Below, one piece after another: positions 52,720 through 62,130 of a DNA stretch of 64,000 nt. Position numbers and translations under genes: made by a program. The stretch's first letter is position 1. Every line of letters starts with the position of its first letter. The stretch is from Asticcacaulis sp. AC466. Lineage in GTDB: Bacteria; Pseudomonadota; Alphaproteobacteria; Caulobacterales; Caulobacteraceae. Location of the stretch: contig NZ_AWGE01000009.1 in assembly GCF_000495815.1 (NCBI RefSeq), positions 80,255 through 144,254 on the forward strand, given 5' to 3'. The notes below the pieces were generated by a model that was not told the origin of the DNA, did no database searches, and saw nothing but the letters and a program-made list of their open reading frames with translations.

Positions 52720-54285
52720 ATGCACACTTACGACGTGCGGGATGACGAGGACGACAAGGTGGTGCGGTTGCGCCGTCCGGGCGGTGCCCGCACAGGTCAG
52801 CAAAGGGCACGTATGGCCGCAAGTACAGGCGCGACGGGGACGGGCGGAATTATGCATATCGGTTTGGGAGATATGGTTGCCCTGCTGTTCCGCGAGCTAT
52901 GGCTGATGCTTGTCGTTTTCGGCGTTATATTCGGCGTCGGCCTGGCCGCGGCCTTGTCCATGCCGTCGAGTTATACTGCCGGCGCCAGTCTGTTGATGCA
53001 ATTGGGCAAGAACTATGTTTATGAGCCGATCGCAGGTGATGCGGCGCGCGGCGCGACGGCCACTATCGATCAGGTCGTCCAGTCGGAGGTCGAAATCCTC
53101 AATTCCACCGAACTGAAGCGCCGGGTAATCGCCAAGCTTGGCTATAAGGTCATTTTGCCGTCCAGTCCAAGCCTTTGGCATCCGGCGACGGACGGTCAGC
53201 GCGCCGATGCCGAGCAGGCGTCGCTTAAGGTGATTCAGGGCGGATTTCAGACGGCGACATCGCCTGCCAATAATGTCGTGCGTCTGACCTTCAAGCATGA
53301 AAATGCCCAATCGGCGTCCCTGATCCTCAACACCTTGATCGATGAATACCAGGTCTATCGTCAGCAGGTATATAACGATGCGACCGGGCCCTTGCTGCAA
53401 AAGCAGAAGGACGCATTCGACCGCCGTCTGGCAGAGGCGGATGCCAGTTATCAGGCCTTTTTGGCACGCAACGGCGTTGGCGACTACGAAACGGCGAAGA
53501 CGACCTACGCCAAGATCTACGATCAGGTCACCACGGATATGTATGCCGCCCAGACGCAACTGGCGACAGATCGCGCTAAGCTGACCGAGGTAAGCAGCAA
53601 TCTGCGCAGCATGAGCCCGGAGATGAGCATCGAGCGGGATTTGGACCTGTCGGTTCCCAACAAGATCTTCGCCCTTCAGCAGCAGCGTCAGGACCTTCTG
53701 TCGCGTTATCTACCGGGCGCGCAGCCGGTCAAGGACATCGAGGCGCAGATCGCGTCGCTTCAGACGTTGATGAATTCCGGACGCGGTGTCAGCGAAGCTA
53801 CGCACAAGATGGGCGTCAACACCGTCTATCAGGGATTGCTGACCCAGAAAATGGACCTAGAGGCGGATATCGCTTCGGTAACGGGGCGTCTCAATCTGCT
53901 TCAGCAACAGGCAGGGCAGGTCATGGCGAAGTTGCAGGCTCTGACCGGTTTGGAAGCGCAGTACAATATGCTGTCGACCGAACGCAACGCCTTGCAAGAC
54001 AACATAAAGATTTTTACCCAGCGCATTCAGGAAAACGAAGCCGCGCAACAGATGACCAAGGGCTCAGATGATACCGTCCGCGTGGTGGAAAAGGCGTCTA
54101 TGCCGGACAAACCGAAAAGCCTAAAGCGAATTATCCTCATTCTTTCCTTCCTGTTCGCCGGCTTCACCGCCCTGTGTGCCGGGCTATTGCGCGTCTATAC
54201 GCGTAAGGGCTTCGTCAATGCGGAAATGGCGGCCCGGACCCTGGATCTGCCGATCCTGGCTCAGGCGACACGAAAGGCCGCCTGA
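52720..54285 (+). CDS. hfsA: Holdfast polysaccharide co-polymerase HfsA (Wzc/Wzz-like)
   Basis: A 521-residue inner-membrane chain-length determinant protein. A Wzz domain near residues 45-140 (LWLMLVVFGVIFGVGLAAALSM then GASLLMQLGKNYVYEP) is followed by a periplasmic coiled coil and a second membrane helix near residue 480. No kinase domain is fused; that part is the separate hfsB. Starts at 52678 (TTG) and 52720 (ATG) are both possible. Head of the hfsA-hfsB-hfsC run. Confidence 0.85.
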   Translation: MHTYDVRDDEDDKVVRLRRPGGARTGQQRARMAASTGATGTGGIMHIGLGDMVALLFRELWLMLVVFGVIFGVGLAAALSMPSSYTAGASLLMQLGKNYVYEPIAGDAARGATATIDQVVQSEVEILNSTELKRRVIAKLGYKVILPSSPSLWHPATDGQRADAEQASLKVIQGGFQTATSPANNVVRLTFKHENAQSASLILNTLIDEYQVYRQQVYNDATGPLLQKQKDAFDRRLAEADASYQAFLARNGVGDYETAKTTYAKIYDQVTTDMYAAQTQLATDRAKLTEVSSNLRSMSPEMSIERDLDLSVPNKIFALQQQRQDLLSRYLPGAQPVKDIEAQIASLQTLMNSGRGVSEATHKMGVNTVYQGLLTQKMDLEADIASVTGRLNLLQQQAGQVMAKLQALTGLEAQYNMLSTERNALQDNIKIFTQRIQENEAAQQMTKGSDDTVRVVEKASMPDKPKSLKRIILILSFLFAGFTALCAGLLRVYTRKGFVNAEMAARTLDLPILAQATRKAA

Positions 54286-54380
54286 CGCAGTAACAATCGT
54301 GTTGCGGGCAACCGACGGCTTTGCGACACTTCACATACCGATTCGGTGCAAGGGTCACCGTGCGGCTTACAGTGGCTTAT

Positions 54381-55094
54381 ATGGTTGATCTGACACGCGA
54401 AATGGCCGATGTGATGTCGGCACTCGGCCGCCCGCAATCTGCGCGGGGGCGTGCGTTGATGTTTGTGTCAGCCTATGGCGGCGAGGGTGTGTCGACGGTG
54501 GCGCGCGAATATGCTCGTTGCGAAGCGGCCTTTACCAAGAAGCCCGTCTGGCTGGTAGATGCTGACCTTGCATCACAAGGTCAGATGCAAGCCCTGACCG
54601 AGGACCCTGAGCGATTTGGCCAGCCCGGGCCGCTCAGCCAGGCCTCGCCCGACGGGTCCGCTTTTTTCGCGTTATCGCCGCCAGGGCGCGACGATCGTGG
54701 CGCGCCCATTCATGACTCACAGTACCTTGTGGCGCGCGCCTTTCTCGGTAAACGCCTTTGGGTGACGCGTTTTCGACAAAATAACATGGCGCCTGGGCAA
54801 CGCGTAAAGCTGTTCGAACAGACGACATACTGGAAGGCGTTGCGTCAGCATGCCCAGACGATTGTCGTGGATGTCCCCGCACTCGACCGGTCGACCGCAG
54901 CGCTGCAACTGGCGCCCCAAATGGACGGCGTGATCCTTGTGGTCAGCGAAGGCGAGGGCGACGTACAGGCACGTGTCAACCTCAAGGCTGATATCGAACA
55001 AGCCGGCGGCACGCTGCTTGGCATGGTCTATAATCGCGCTCGCCGCGTGACCGGCGGAACGCGGCGGCCGCTGGGGCGGTTCGCGGCCCTGTGA
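54381..55094 (+). CDS. hfsB: Holdfast protein HfsB (degenerate tyrosine-kinase-like)
   Basis: A 237-residue protein that looks like the cytoplasmic half of Wzc-type tyrosine autokinases. The Walker A loop is YGGEGVSTVA, with Val in place of the Lys that binds ATP phosphates; the Walker A' motif VWLVDADLASQ is kept, but there is no tyrosine cluster at the C-terminus. It is therefore likely a regulatory or scaffolding partner of HfsA and not a kinase. Weak ribosome site at the ATG; an upstream start is possible. Confidence 0.8.
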   Translation: MVDLTREMADVMSALGRPQSARGRALMFVSAYGGEGVSTVAREYARCEAAFTKKPVWLVDADLASQGQMQALTEDPERFGQPGPLSQASPDGSAFFALSPPGRDDRGAPIHDSQYLVARAFLGKRLWVTRFRQNNMAPGQRVKLFEQTTYWKALRQHAQTIVVDVPALDRSTAALQLAPQMDGVILVVSEGEGDVQARVNLKADIEQAGGTLLGMVYNRARRVTGGTRRPLGRFAAL

Positions 55095-55101
55095 GGGGGC
55101 G

Positions 55102-56397
55102 GTGAGCGCCGGCGGCCTGAAGGCCGAATTACGCGACTTCTGGCCCCGTCTTATTGACGACTGGCGCGACGACTGGCTGTCGCTCATCATGGGCGTGGCC
55201 CTGCTATTTGCCTTTTCCCAAGCCTGGTTGTGCCCCTTGTTCGGCTACGGCGATCAATCGCCCGCCGTTGGGGGGCTGATTAGAAATTTCTATTATCCCT
55301 TTTATCTTATGGCCGTAACAGTAGCGGTCGTCTGCTGGCGTGGCCTTTTGAGCGCTGTCTGGCGCACCCCGCTACTGCTATGCCTTTGCGGGCTGTGCGC
55401 CGCTTCATACCTGTGGTCGATAGACCCCAGCGGGACATTTCGCCGCGTCATTGCCCTGTTCATGACCATGCTCGGCGGCTACGTTCTTGCGGTACGTTTT
55501 CAGTGGGCGCGACTGCTTGAGGTGATCGCTGCGGCCTTTGTCATTATGATGATCGGGTCCTATGTCTTCGCCCTGTTTCTGCCGCGCCTGGGCCTCATGC
55601 AGGATTTGTTTCCCGGTGCCTGGCGGGGCCTGTGGGCGGAAAAAAATAATCTCGGCTCGTTTATGTCCATCGGCGCCGTCGCGGCCGCAGCGGCAGCCCT
55701 CCACAATCCACAAAGGCGGACATTCTGGTGGGGGATGACGGCGGGCATGGTCCTCCTGACCTTGCTCTCCACATCCAAGACCTCTCTGGTTTGCCTAGTG
55801 CTTGGCATGGGTGGGATCGGTTTCATCTATCTGGCCCGAAAAGGGCCTATCCTTGGCATACTGCTGAGCTGGCTGGCCTTGACGGTGCTCTTGGGCCTGG
55901 GCGCGCTGATCCTGTACGCGCCCGATAAGTTGTATCTATTGCTTGGCAAGGATGCGACCCTGACCGGCCGCACCTTTATATGGGACGGCATTACTCGCGT
56001 CATGCAGGACAGGCCGCTATTGGGCTACGGCTACGGTGTGGTGTGGAGTGACGAAAGCGATTACGCCCCGCTGGCCAAAATTACGCATGTCGCCGGTTTT
56101 CGCGCATTTCACGCCCATTCATGCTGGTACGAGGTTTGGCTTGGTCTTGGCCTCGTAGGGCTGGTCAACTGGGCGCTGGTTTTTGCCGAGGCCTGGCTAA
56201 AGGGCTTTTATCGGATGCTCCGCGGGACGGGCGGCTATTTTGCCTTACCCATGCTGGGCATCTACGGACTGTCCAGCCTGACCGAGAGCATGGCGCTCAG
56301 TTGGAACGACCTGCGCTGGTGTTTGTTTGTTATTGTCGCGGTCAAGGTGTCCTTGCCGCGTGACGAAGACAGTAAGAATTTTACGCTGCGCGCTTAA
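55102..56397 (+). CDS. hfsC: Holdfast polysaccharide polymerase HfsC (Wzy-like)
   Basis: A 431-residue membrane protein with ten to eleven helices and a large loop (around FLPRLGLMQDLFPGAWRGL), typical of Wzy O-antigen polymerase/ligase proteins. Starts with GTG preceded by GAGGGGGC. It ends 17 bases inside the end of hfsH, which converges on it. Confidence 0.85.
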   Translation: MSAGGLKAELRDFWPRLIDDWRDDWLSLIMGVALLFAFSQAWLCPLFGYGDQSPAVGGLIRNFYYPFYLMAVTVAVVCWRGLLSAVWRTPLLLCLCGLCAASYLWSIDPSGTFRRVIALFMTMLGGYVLAVRFQWARLLEVIAAAFVIMMIGSYVFALFLPRLGLMQDLFPGAWRGLWAEKNNLGSFMSIGAVAAAAAALHNPQRRTFWWGMTAGMVLLTLLSTSKTSLVCLVLGMGGIGFIYLARKGPILGILLSWLALTVLLGLGALILYAPDKLYLLLGKDATLTGRTFIWDGITRVMQDRPLLGYGYGVVWSDESDYAPLAKITHVAGFRAFHAHSCWYEVWLGLGLVGLVNWALVFAEAWLKGFYRMLRGTGGYFALPMLGIYGLSSLTESMALSWNDLRWCLFVIVAVKVSLPRDEDSKNFTLRA

Positions 56398-57157
56398 CCG
56401 CCGCCGGAGCCGCGAGGCGCGCCCCTTCGGCGAAGGTCACGATGTCGAAACCCATTTCTACCGCTTCAGTAACCAGTCGGTCGAGAACGGCGGGGGTGCA
56501 GCCCCAGCTGGACGGCGTGTCGCGGACATCGTGGGTGTAGAGGACCAGCCAGGCGGTCTGTTCGGCGGTCCGCTGTAGCCAGGTTCGCGCCACATCTTCG
56601 CCGTCAGCACCTTCGATCCCGACAGCGGGGGCTTGGTTGAGGTCGGTGCCGGTGGTGATCAGGCCGTGGTGCAGGGCGCGTGAAGCAGTGAAACGCTCCT
56701 TGAGAATTGCCTTGGCTTGCGGAGATACGTCGCCGTAAGGATAGGCGAAGGTTACCGCTTCTGGGAACCCTTCGCGTCTAAAAGCTGCTGCATTTAGATC
56801 TAGGTCGCTGGTGATCTGCGGGCTGGAGCCCTTGCCGCAGTCGATATGGTTATGGGTGTGGCAGGCGATTTCGTGACCGGCGGCGGCGAGGGCGCGAATC
56901 TCATCTGTGCCGGCCATGGTGCCGAGATGATTGTCATGGCCCATCAGTCCGGCGGAAATGAACCAAGTGCCGCGCGCGCCGTGACGTTCCAGTATGGCCG
57001 CGCCGGTATCGGCCGCTGACGATGGGGCGTCGTCGAACGACACGGTCAGCAACGGGCGCGTCAGGTTGAGTTGCGCCGGCCGCGCATGGACGACACGCGC
57101 CAGGCGGCGGCGCAGTTTACCGTAGAGTGAGCGATCGGCGGTGTAGGGCGTATCCAT
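56381..57157 (-). CDS. hfsH: Holdfast polysaccharide deacetylase HfsH
   Basis: A 258-residue NodB-type deacetylase that removes acetyl groups from GlcNAc in the holdfast, needed for adhesion in Caulobacter. Motifs: the Asp pair in VSFDDAPSSA, HTHNHIDCG, TFAYPYGDVSP and the final LVLYTHDVRD. No signal peptide, so a cytoplasmic enzyme. Starts right after the stop of hfsG. Confidence 0.86.
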   Translation of the reverse strand: MDTPYTADRSLYGKLRRRLARVVHARPAQLNLTRPLLTVSFDDAPSSAADTGAAILERHGARGTWFISAGLMGHDNHLGTMAGTDEIRALAAAGHEIACHTHNHIDCGKGSSPQITSDLDLNAAAFRREGFPEAVTFAYPYGDVSPQAKAILKERFTASRALHHGLITTGTDLNQAPAVGIEGADGEDVARTWLQRTAEQTAWLVLYTHDVRDTPSSWGCTPAVLDRLVTEAVEMGFDIVTFAEGARLAAPAAVKRAA

Positions 57158-58081
57158 TCAGACCACCTGGGCGTAGAGCGCGGCGCGATATAGCCGCAGA
57201 GAAAAGGCGCGTAGTTTCAAAGGCGCCAACGACGACAGGCCGACGGCCTTGATCAACGGACGCAACACATTAAGTCCGGGAATTTTCTTCAACAGTTTCG
57301 CGACTTTGTAGCTTGGATATTGAGTTATCACGTGCGGATGGCGGTCGATGACGCGGGCAAAGTTCGCCACCGATTGTTCGTATTTGCGTGCGAGGGTTTC
57401 CGGTGTATCCAGCCCCATATGTGTCGCAGTATTGTCGATATGACCAACACCGTATCGGGCGGCCACACGCATGCCCCACTCTGTATCTTCCCACCCCCAG
57501 CCGGTGAAGGCGCCGTCGAAGGCTTCCGCGGCGAACACGTCGCGACGGACCAGAAGGTTTGACGTGAAGACGTACTTTTCCGGCTGTTCGGCGCGCTCGG
57601 CCGCCGACAGGCAGTCGCTGTGGCCAGCCATCAGCTTATGGATAGCGAAGGCGGGCGTATCCGGCGCCTGGCGAAGGGAAAAGCCGCCGAAGACGACGGC
57701 ATTGTGGCCGTCGGCCTGGGCTAGCCAGCGGTCGAGGAAGGCTGTGTCGTCGGGCAGCATGTCGGAATCGAGAAACAAGTAATAGTCGCCGCGCGCCGCC
57801 GTGGTCAGGCGGTTACGCCCGCGCGCGCGGCCTTCGTTGACCGTAAGCGTGATCAGTTCGCAAGCCAGCGGGCTTTGGGCGATAAACGTGCTGACGGCAT
57901 GGGTCAGGTCCGCCATGGCCGAGCCGTCGTCGATCAGTATGATTTCCAGGGCGGACGGATCGCGGCTTTGCAAGGCGCGTAACAGGTCGAGCGGTGATTC
58001 CCGATAAAACGGGATCAACACCGACAGGCGGGGCATGACGGCGGCGAAGGCGGCGTTTCTGAACGGAGACGGCAAGCTCAT
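57158..58081 (-). CDS. hfsG: Holdfast family 2 glycosyltransferase HfsG
   Basis: A 307-residue GT-A glycosyltransferase: VLIPFYRESPLDLLRAL, IILIDDGS, the DxD motif in FLDSDM, and GWGWEDTEWGMR, the acceptor/catalytic block of GT2 enzymes. Its ATG overlaps the stop of hfsF by four bases. Confidence 0.86.
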   Translation of the reverse strand: MSLPSPFRNAAFAAVMPRLSVLIPFYRESPLDLLRALQSRDPSALEIILIDDGSAMADLTHAVSTFIAQSPLACELITLTVNEGRARGRNRLTTAARGDYYLFLDSDMLPDDTAFLDRWLAQADGHNAVVFGGFSLRQAPDTPAFAIHKLMAGHSDCLSAAERAEQPEKYVFTSNLLVRRDVFAAEAFDGAFTGWGWEDTEWGMRVAARYGVGHIDNTATHMGLDTPETLARKYEQSVANFARVIDRHPHVITQYPSYKVAKLLKKIPGLNVLRPLIKAVGLSSLAPLKLRAFSLRLYRAALYAQVV

Positions 58082-59532
58082 GCGGCCACCCGTTGGCGCA
58101 GGCGTGCGAAAACCTTTTGCGCGGGTTCGCGGATATCGTTGAGGTCAAGCAGCCAGGCCAGGATGCCATAGACCAATATGCCGGTTATTCCCTTCAGGAT
58201 CAGTTCGACGACGGCTATGTCGAAATGCGGGATCAGGGCGACCACCGCCATCATCACGGCAACGCAGCCGGCTGTCTTCGCCAGATCGGCAGCCGGAACG
58301 GGCAGGGCCAGGGTGTCGAGACCGAGCAGCCAGGCACCGATCATGCCCAGGCCAAAGCTGAGGCAAGACGCCAGCGCCGCTCCGATCAGGCCAAACATCG
58401 GAATGAGCAGGACATTCAGGGCGATATTGCTCACGGCAGGAATGGCCATGGCGACGACCAACAAGCGGGTGCGCTTCGACAGGGTGAAGGCCTGAAGGAA
58501 GTAATAGGTATTCAGGCCGGAAAACAGGGCGCCCAGGCTAATCAACGGCGTGACGAGCAAGGCCTGCTGGCGCAGGCCTTCGCCAATCAGGAGGGTGCCC
58601 AGGGCCGGGGCCACCATGATCAGACCGCCGACGGCCGGAAACAGGACAAAGGCCATGGTGCGGATCTGGAGGCGGGCATTGGCGCGAAGGCCCGCTTCGC
58701 CTTCATGTTCCAAGGCGTTCACCATGGCCGGCCCGCCTGCGGCGCCGAACCAGATGAACAGGACGTCGAGTATGCGTGAGGCCAGGGAGAAGCCGGCATG
58801 GTAGGCGCCGGCCTCGGCATCATTGAGGAAGTAGGCGATCAGAAACCGGTCGACCGTATAGAGCGCAAGGGTCAGGATCAGGCTGGCTGAAACCGGAAAG
58901 CCATAATGGGCGTACTGTTTGGTTTTTTCGACGCTGAACGTGCCTTTAAGGGCGCGGCCCCAGTCTTCGCGAACGATGAATGGCAGGCACATCAGCGCGA
59001 TCAATCCGCCGCCGACAATGGGAGACGCGCCCCCCAGGCCCAGCACGGCGCACAGCACCCCAAGTCCAAAACCGCCGGCCGTCTGAACCATGTCGAGGAT
59101 CGAGGCGGCGCCGACCCGACCTTCGGATCGGCGTTGTTCCTGGACCAGTTTGACTAGCGAGCGAAAGACGACGCAGCCGAGGCTCAGGCCCATGGCCATT
59201 TTTAGCGTGCCTTCCATCGGCCACAGCCAGAGGCCGAGTGCGCAGACAATGGCGAAAACGGCCATCGCCGCGGCAAACAGGCAATAGACTGTGCCATAGA
59301 GTTGCGGGGCCGTGACGTCGGTGCGGGCTTCCGACGGATAGAAGCGCGCCATTGCGGCTTCGATCCAGGTAAAGAAGATGGTCTGGGCCAAGCTGGAAAT
59401 CCCGAAAGCCATGGCGTACTGGCCATATTCGGCGGGCGTTAGCACGCGCGTGAACACCATGAGGGTCGCAAAGCCGATCAGGCCTTGCAGAATATTGGCA
59501 GGCAGGTAGCCGAGCAGGCCGCGAACGAACAT
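58078..59532 (-). CDS. hfsF: Holdfast polysaccharide flippase HfsF (Wzx-like)
   Basis: A 484-residue membrane protein with 12-14 helices of the polysaccharide-specific MATE-like/Wzx family (LQGLIGFATLMVFTRVLTPAEYGQYA at the start). It flips lipid-linked repeat units across the inner membrane. Overlaps hfsG by four bases. Confidence 0.86.
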   Translation of the reverse strand: MFVRGLLGYLPANILQGLIGFATLMVFTRVLTPAEYGQYAMAFGISSLAQTIFFTWIEAAMARFYPSEARTDVTAPQLYGTVYCLFAAAMAVFAIVCALGLWLWPMEGTLKMAMGLSLGCVVFRSLVKLVQEQRRSEGRVGAASILDMVQTAGGFGLGVLCAVLGLGGASPIVGGGLIALMCLPFIVREDWGRALKGTFSVEKTKQYAHYGFPVSASLILTLALYTVDRFLIAYFLNDAEAGAYHAGFSLASRILDVLFIWFGAAGGPAMVNALEHEGEAGLRANARLQIRTMAFVLFPAVGGLIMVAPALGTLLIGEGLRQQALLVTPLISLGALFSGLNTYYFLQAFTLSKRTRLLVVAMAIPAVSNIALNVLLIPMFGLIGAALASCLSFGLGMIGAWLLGLDTLALPVPAADLAKTAGCVAVMMAVVALIPHFDIAVVELILKGITGILVYGILAWLLDLNDIREPAQKVFARLRQRVAA

Positions 59533-59569
59533 GTTTACGATCCCCGCGTCGTCGGTATGGTTTCAGGCA

Positions 59570-61093
59570 TCATCTGACGGTCTTCGCGTCACCGGCCAGG
59601 CACGGAATGGTCATGGCCATGATATAGAGGTCGAACCACAGCGAATGGCGTTCGATATATTCGACGTCGAGCGCGATGCGGCGGCGCACATCGTCGGCAT
59701 TGTCGAGCGGACCGCGCGACCCCTTGATGGCGGCCCATCCGGTAACGCCGGGCTTCATGCGGTGACGCCAGGCGTATTCGGCGACCAGGCGCGCGCTTTC
59801 GTCGGGACCGGTCTTCATGCCGATGGCGTGGGGACGTGGGCCGACCAGCGACATTTCCCCGGCCAGGACGTTGAACAGTTGCGGCAATTCGTCGATGCTC
59901 GTCTTGCGAATAAACCGGCCAATGCGGGTGACTCTCGGGTCGCCCTTGGTCACCTGCTGGGCGGCCGTATGATCGGTCAGATGCGTGTACATGGAGCGGA
60001 ATTTCCACACCATGATGGCTTCGTTGTTGAAGCCGTGCCGCCGTTGCCGAAAGAAGACGGGGCCGGGGCTGTCCAGTTTGATCAGGGCGGCAACCACCAG
60101 CATCAGCGGCGCGAAGATGAACAGGGCCAGGGTGCCGATAATCAGGTCCTGTGCGCGCTTGAGCATGGCCCTGCGGTCGTCTTCGGAGATGCCGGAAACG
60201 CGGGCGAGGGGAATGTCGGCGACACGCGACCATGCGGCCTGGCGGGCGGTGGGGCTGTCCATATCGACATCGATGAACAGAGACACTTCGTTTGGCAGGC
60301 TGCGCAGCTTTTCGACGGTAGACTTGACGCGTGCCTTGGCGGAGGTGTCCAGCGCCACGACGATCTGATCGACATAGGGTGTGATCTTGTGGCTGAGCAG
60401 CGATTGCACGTCGCCCAGCACAGGCACGCCGGCGATGGCGGACGGGTTGCGCGCCAGCCGGTCGTCGAATATGCCCAGAATATTGACGTGGCGTTCCGCG
60501 ATTGCCGCCTCGACCAGCTTTTCGGCGTGTCGTGTCGCCCCGACAATCACGATCGACGGAATAAGCTTACCCTGGCGCCGCCAGCGATCGATGAGGCTCC
60601 ACCACAATAGGTGTAGCAGCATGAAAAAGCATAGACTGACCATTGCCCATATACGTATGGCCGTGTCCACGGCATAGTCGTTGACCGAGAATTGCGCAAA
60701 AAAGGCAGCAATGACGTAAGCGGCGGTGAAAACGCACACCAGCTTCAGCAGTTGCTTCCACACCCGGCCCCTGCGGCCAAATCGGTACAATCCGCCGGCT
60801 TCGAGCATCCAGTAAAGCGCGCCGGTCGCCGCGATGAACGGAAAGATGTTGCCAAGCGGGGCAATAGAGAAACCGAATGGCGCGACGGATTTGGCCGACA
60901 AAAGGGCGAAAGCGACGAGGGCGATCAGGTCGATGGAGCGGAACAGACGTACGAACATCTCACCGCTGCGCCGTTCGCGTGCCGAAATCAGCCGTTCCGG
61001 ACGGAAAGGACCGCGCCGATCCTCGGGCCGTGCGGCCTTGGGGTCGACATAGACGACGTCAGTCAGCGTGGAGCGGGACAGGGGGGCGTTCAT
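59570..61093 (-). CDS. hfsE: Holdfast initiating sugar-phosphate transferase HfsE
   Basis: A 507-residue polyprenyl glycosylphosphotransferase: four to five N-terminal helices, a CoA-binding-like domain (GATRHAEKLVEAAIA, GIFDDRL), and a C-terminal bacterial sugar transferase domain (SPGPVFFRQRRHGFNNE, VWKFRSM, TSIDELPQLFNVL, GPRPHA). It loads the first sugar on undecaprenyl phosphate. First gene of the hfsEFGH run. Confidence 0.86.
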   Translation of the reverse strand: MNAPLSRSTLTDVVYVDPKAARPEDRRGPFRPERLISARERRSGEMFVRLFRSIDLIALVAFALLSAKSVAPFGFSIAPLGNIFPFIAATGALYWMLEAGGLYRFGRRGRVWKQLLKLVCVFTAAYVIAAFFAQFSVNDYAVDTAIRIWAMVSLCFFMLLHLLWWSLIDRWRRQGKLIPSIVIVGATRHAEKLVEAAIAERHVNILGIFDDRLARNPSAIAGVPVLGDVQSLLSHKITPYVDQIVVALDTSAKARVKSTVEKLRSLPNEVSLFIDVDMDSPTARQAAWSRVADIPLARVSGISEDDRRAMLKRAQDLIIGTLALFIFAPLMLVVAALIKLDSPGPVFFRQRRHGFNNEAIMVWKFRSMYTHLTDHTAAQQVTKGDPRVTRIGRFIRKTSIDELPQLFNVLAGEMSLVGPRPHAIGMKTGPDESARLVAEYAWRHRMKPGVTGWAAIKGSRGPLDNADDVRRRIALDVEYIERHSLWFDLYIMAMTIPCLAGDAKTVR

Positions 61094-61186
61094 GACCTTG
61101 TGGCTTTTTCTAAACCTGGAAGGGCAAACTAGTCGATTGCGCTTAGGCTACCGTTAACGGCGGGCGGTTTTGCTGAATTTTTGAGC

Positions 61187-61312
61187 CTACAGGTATTCTC
61201 GGATCGCCATCCCCGCCAGGATAACCAGGGCGACCGGCAGCAGGACAACGCTCAGGGCGGTTTCGGTCCAGGTCCGGCGCTGGGCGCGGACATCGTAGGC
61301 TAGCTCGCTCAT
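61187..61312 (-). CDS. 41-residue single-span membrane protein
   Basis: Encodes MSELAYDVRAQRRTWTETA followed by a membrane helix (LSVVLLPVALVILAGMA) and a short IREYL tail, so the basic side should face the cytoplasm. AGGAGAGG precedes the ATG at 61312. The frame remains open upstream to 61447, but without a ribosome site. Possibly a modulator of a neighbouring membrane enzyme; unknown. Confidence 0.65.
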   Translation of the reverse strand: MSELAYDVRAQRRTWTETALSVVLLPVALVILAGMAIREYL

Positions 61313-61450
61313 TTCGGCACCTCTCCTTGTTTTGGAAAGGGGTGTTGCAAGAGCCGGGCCACGCGCCGTCGCAGGCATGCCGTCAAAACCTGTGCAATTT
61401 TCGCCTAAACCGTTGCCTTTTAAAAATGAATACGCTAACTCACCCATAAC

Positions 61451-61542
61451 GGAGACGTGGCCGAGAGGCTGAAGGCACTCGTTTGCTAAATGAGCGTACC
61501 CCTAAAAGGGTACCCAGGGTTCGAATCCCTGCGTCTCCGCCA
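61451..61542 (+). tRNA. tRNA-Ser (anticodon GCU)
   Basis: GGAGACG at the start pairs with CGTCTCC near the end, followed by discriminator G and an encoded CCA. The anticodon stem CTCGTTTGCTAAATGAG holds GCT. The long variable arm (GTACCCCTAAAAGGGTAC) and GGTTCGAATCC arm mark a serine tRNA. Confidence 0.96.
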
Positions 61543-61549
61543 TCAAATT

Positions 61550-61583
61550 AAAAGGCTCGCCCGACGGGGCGGGCCTTTTGTTT
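61550..61583 (+). terminator. Terminator of tRNA-Ser
   Basis: AAGGCTCGCCC-GACG-GGGCGGGCCTT: 11-bp stem with one G-T pair, then TTTTGTTTTG. Confidence 0.88.
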
Positions 61584-61625
61584 TGCGAAGGAATACCGCG
61601 TGGGTAGTCCGATCAACTGCCGCGT

Positions 61626-62051
61626 CTATGTCCTGGCCGCGATGCGGCGGGCCTGGACAGCGGCGATGGTGCCGACCAGAAGCGCCAGAAGCACAGCCCA
61701 GCCGCCGATGGTTTCGATGGTCCAGAAGGTCTTGATGCCAATGCCCAGCCCGGACAGGTGGGCGAGGGCGGCCGCCATGCAGATGACTTGTCCGGCCAGC
61801 GCCCAGCGCGGCCAGGGATGCGGGGATTTCCAGCCGACAACGACAAATCCCTGAACGCACAGCAGATCAACCAGAAGCAGATAAAGCGGGCGGTCTTGCT
61901 GGGAAATCAGGCCGAACCCCAGGGTCAGAGCATAGGCTGACAGATAGAAGAAGGAGGCGTATTTTTCACGCCAAGCGCCGAAAATCAGCGCAGACAGGCA
62001 TACAATCAGAATGGCGGCCGCGCCGACCTGAGTAGCCACCGACTGTAACAT
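61626..62051 (-). CDS. Four-helix membrane protein of unknown function
   Basis: A 141-residue protein with four predicted helices (VGAAAILIVCLSALIFGAW, FFYLSAYALTLGFGLI, LLLVDLLCVQGFVVVGW, and a last long helix). The start at 62051 follows GGGA; an ORF extends upstream but lacks a ribosome site. Function unknown; resembles many small Caulobacterales membrane proteins. Confidence 0.7.
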   Translation of the reverse strand: MLQSVATQVGAAAILIVCLSALIFGAWREKYASFFYLSAYALTLGFGLISQQDRPLYLLLVDLLCVQGFVVVGWKSPHPWPRWALAGQVICMAAALAHLSGLGIGIKTFWTIETIGGWAVLLALLVGTIAAVQARRIAART

Positions 62052-62130
62052 ATCGTCCCGTTCCCCAGATCCGTGCGATTTCGCCCAGAAATACACTAAT
62101 ACAGGGAACGGGAAGCGCCGCAAGAAAAAG

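Noticed and set aside
61451..61542. tRNA-Ser as a prophage or island attachment site
   Set aside because: No integrase, no repeated 3' tRNA end and no change in composition were seen around it.
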